Shown: piece by piece, positions 63,081 to 64,000 of the stretch | Numbering within the stretch: position 1 is the stretch's first letter | Layout of the letters: the number at the start of each line of letters is the position of its first letter | Position numbers and translations under genes: made by a program | Assembly (NCBI RefSeq): GCF_014192575.1 | Contig: NZ_JACHYC010000009.1 | Coordinates: 169,743 to 233,742, forward strand | DNA from: Variovorax sp. Sphag1AA | GTDB taxonomy: Bacteria; Pseudomonadota; Gammaproteobacteria; Burkholderiales; Burkholderiaceae_C | DNA: 64,000 nt | Direction: 5' to 3' | Notes under the pieces: model-generated | What the model saw: only the letters and a program-made list of their open reading frames with translations | Databases searched by the model: none | Told to the model about the DNA's origin: nothing

Positions 63081-64000
63081 ATGCGAGTTCATCACTTGAT
63101 CAACGGCAAGCCGGTCGCGGGCCGCGACTATTTCCAGACCGTCAATCCCGCCACGCAGGAAGTGCTGGCCGAAGTCGCTGCTGGCGGCGAAGCAGAAGTC
63201 AACGCAGCCGTCGCAGCCGCCAAGGAAGCCTTTCCGAAGTGGGCCGGCATGCCCGCGCCCGAGCGCGCGAAGCTGATCCGCAAGCTCGGTGACCTGATCG
63301 CCAAGAACGTGCCCGAGATCGCGCAGACCGAGACCAACGACTGCGGCCAGGTGATCGCGCAGACGGGCAAGCAATTGGTGCCGCGCGCGGCGGACAACTT
63401 CTACTACTTCGCGGAGATGTGCACGCGGGTGGATGGGCATACCTATCCGACGCCGACGCATCTGAACTACACGCTGTTCCATCCGGTCGGCGTGTGCGCG
63501 CTGATCTCGCCGTGGAACGTGCCCTTCATGACAGCGACGTGGAAGGTCGCGCCGTGCCTCGCCTTCGGCAACACCGCAGTGCTGAAGATGAGCGAACTGT
63601 CGCCGCTGACCGCAGCGCGTCTGGGCGAACTGGCTCTGGAAGCGGGCATTCCGGCCGGCGTTCTGAATCTTGTGCACGGCTACGGCAAGGACGCCGGCGA
63701 GCCGCTGGTGGCGCATCCCGATGTGCGCGCGATCTCGTTCACCGGATCGACCGCGACGGGCAACCGAATCGTGAAGTCCGCCGGCCTGAAGAAGTTCAGC
63801 ATGGAACTCGGCGGCAAGAGCCCGTTCGTGATCTTCGATGACGCCGACTTCGAACGCGCGCTGGACGCCGCCGTGTTCATGATCTTCAGCAACAACGGCG
63901 AGCGTTGCACCGCGGGCAGCCGCATCCTGGTGCAGCAGTCGATCTACGCGAAGTTCGTGGATCGCTTCGTCGAACGCGCGAAGAAGATCACCGTGGGCGA
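63081..64000 (+). CDS. hpaE: 5-carboxymethyl-2-hydroxymuconate semialdehyde dehydrogenase-like (partial)
   Basis: An aldehyde dehydrogenase that runs off the window after about 306 codons (full members have about 485-490). Motifs are PWNVPFMTATWKVAPCL, FTGSTATG (cofactor), ELGGKSPFVIFDDAD with the catalytic Glu and NNGERCTAGSR with the nucleophile Cys. Context with HpaG1/HpaG2 points to HpaE, which oxidises the semialdehyde from homoprotocatechuate ring cleavage. AAAGGAAAG precedes ATG 63081. The matching ring-cleavage dioxygenase is expected downstream, outside the window. Confidence 0.88.
   Translation, partial: MRVHHLINGKPVAGRDYFQTVNPATQEVLAEVAAGGEAEVNAAVAAAKEAFPKWAGMPAPERAKLIRKLGDLIAKNVPEIAQTETNDCGQVIAQTGKQLVPRAADNFYYFAEMCTRVDGHTYPTPTHLNYTLFHPVGVCALISPWNVPFMTATWKVAPCLAFGNTAVLKMSELSPLTAARLGELALEAGIPAGVLNLVHGYGKDAGEPLVAHPDVRAISFTGSTATGNRIVKSAGLKKFSMELGGKSPFVIFDDADFERALDAAVFMIFSNNGERCTAGSRILVQQSIYAKFVDRFVERAKKITVG

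Noticed and set aside
1..64000. CRISPR arrays, tRNA or rRNA genes, and insertion sequences
   Set aside because: No regularly spaced repeats, no cloverleaf or rRNA signature and no transposase were recognised on reading both strands; a tool-based scan could still find a small element.

Overview
The window looks like chromosomal DNA of a high-GC betaproteobacterium, most likely Burkholderiales/Comamonadaceae (Variovorax-like). This rests on uniform GC-rich codon use, two Bug-family (TctC-like) solute receptors, the gene content for aromatic catabolism, and the style of the iron-uptake loci. I recognised no rRNA, tRNA, CRISPR array or insertion sequence. The organism assignment is an inference.

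Layout. 1-4.3 kb: end of an operon with an alpha/beta hydrolase and a complete ATPase-permease-receptor ABC importer, then a flavin-reductase-fold protein. 4.3-6.4 kb (minus): TPR/GT41 (SPINDLY-like) protein. 6.5-14.3 kb: Fur-box-flanked iron locus with a PepSY membrane protein, DUF2271 protein, DUF4198 protein, ApbE flavin transferase, membrane-anchored diflavin reductase, TonB-dependent siderophore receptor and PiuC-type hydroxylase. The DUF2271 protein carries an ApbE flavinylation motif, so the set reads as an electron chain that reduces ferric siderophore in the periplasm. 14.4-22.3 kb: a tyrosine-recombinase-fold protein without its catalytic residues, then a divergent heme-copper oxidase cluster (CtaG-like assembly protein, CopD-like protein, DUF2231, subunit II, a subunit I-III fusion, a small membrane protein, and a ferric-reductase-like flavocytochrome).

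22.4-29.4 kb (minus): an eight-gene aromatic ring-cleavage operon (class III extradiol dioxygenase, NTF2-like, cupin, FAD monooxygenase, FAH-family hydrolase, two Bug receptors, FMN reductase), divergent from a GntR/FCD regulator with a candidate operator over the promoter. 30.5-42.9 kb: a second iron locus. A MacA-MacB-TolC-like tripartite pump diverges, across a strong Fur box, from FecI sigma factor, FecR, an STN-domain TonB receptor, DUF4198, DUF3649, a large PepSY reductase and DUF3325. A Fur-like DNA-binding protein without metal ligands ends it. The arrangement suggests siderophore import, reductive iron release and re-export of the emptied siderophore.

43-59.9 kb: a mosaic of single genes (PQQ sugar dehydrogenase, hydrolase, BBE-type flavoenzyme, DUF3667 protein, two hybrid histidine kinases, AurF-like diiron protein, AraC regulator, exported beta-helix repeat protein, MFS exporter, ModA-like receptor) mixed with truncated or frameshifted genes (MFS, LysR, cupin, hydrolase, TPR, NTF2 fragments). 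59.9-64 kb: start of a homoprotocatechuate-type operon (FAD hydroxylase, HpaG1-like, HpaG2-like, HpaE-like aldehyde dehydrogenase) that runs off the window.

The strongest leads are the covalent-flavin ferrisiderophore reduction module, the oxidase subunit I with altered proton-channel residues, the catalytically dead recombinase beside it, and the metal-site-free Fur-like protein.
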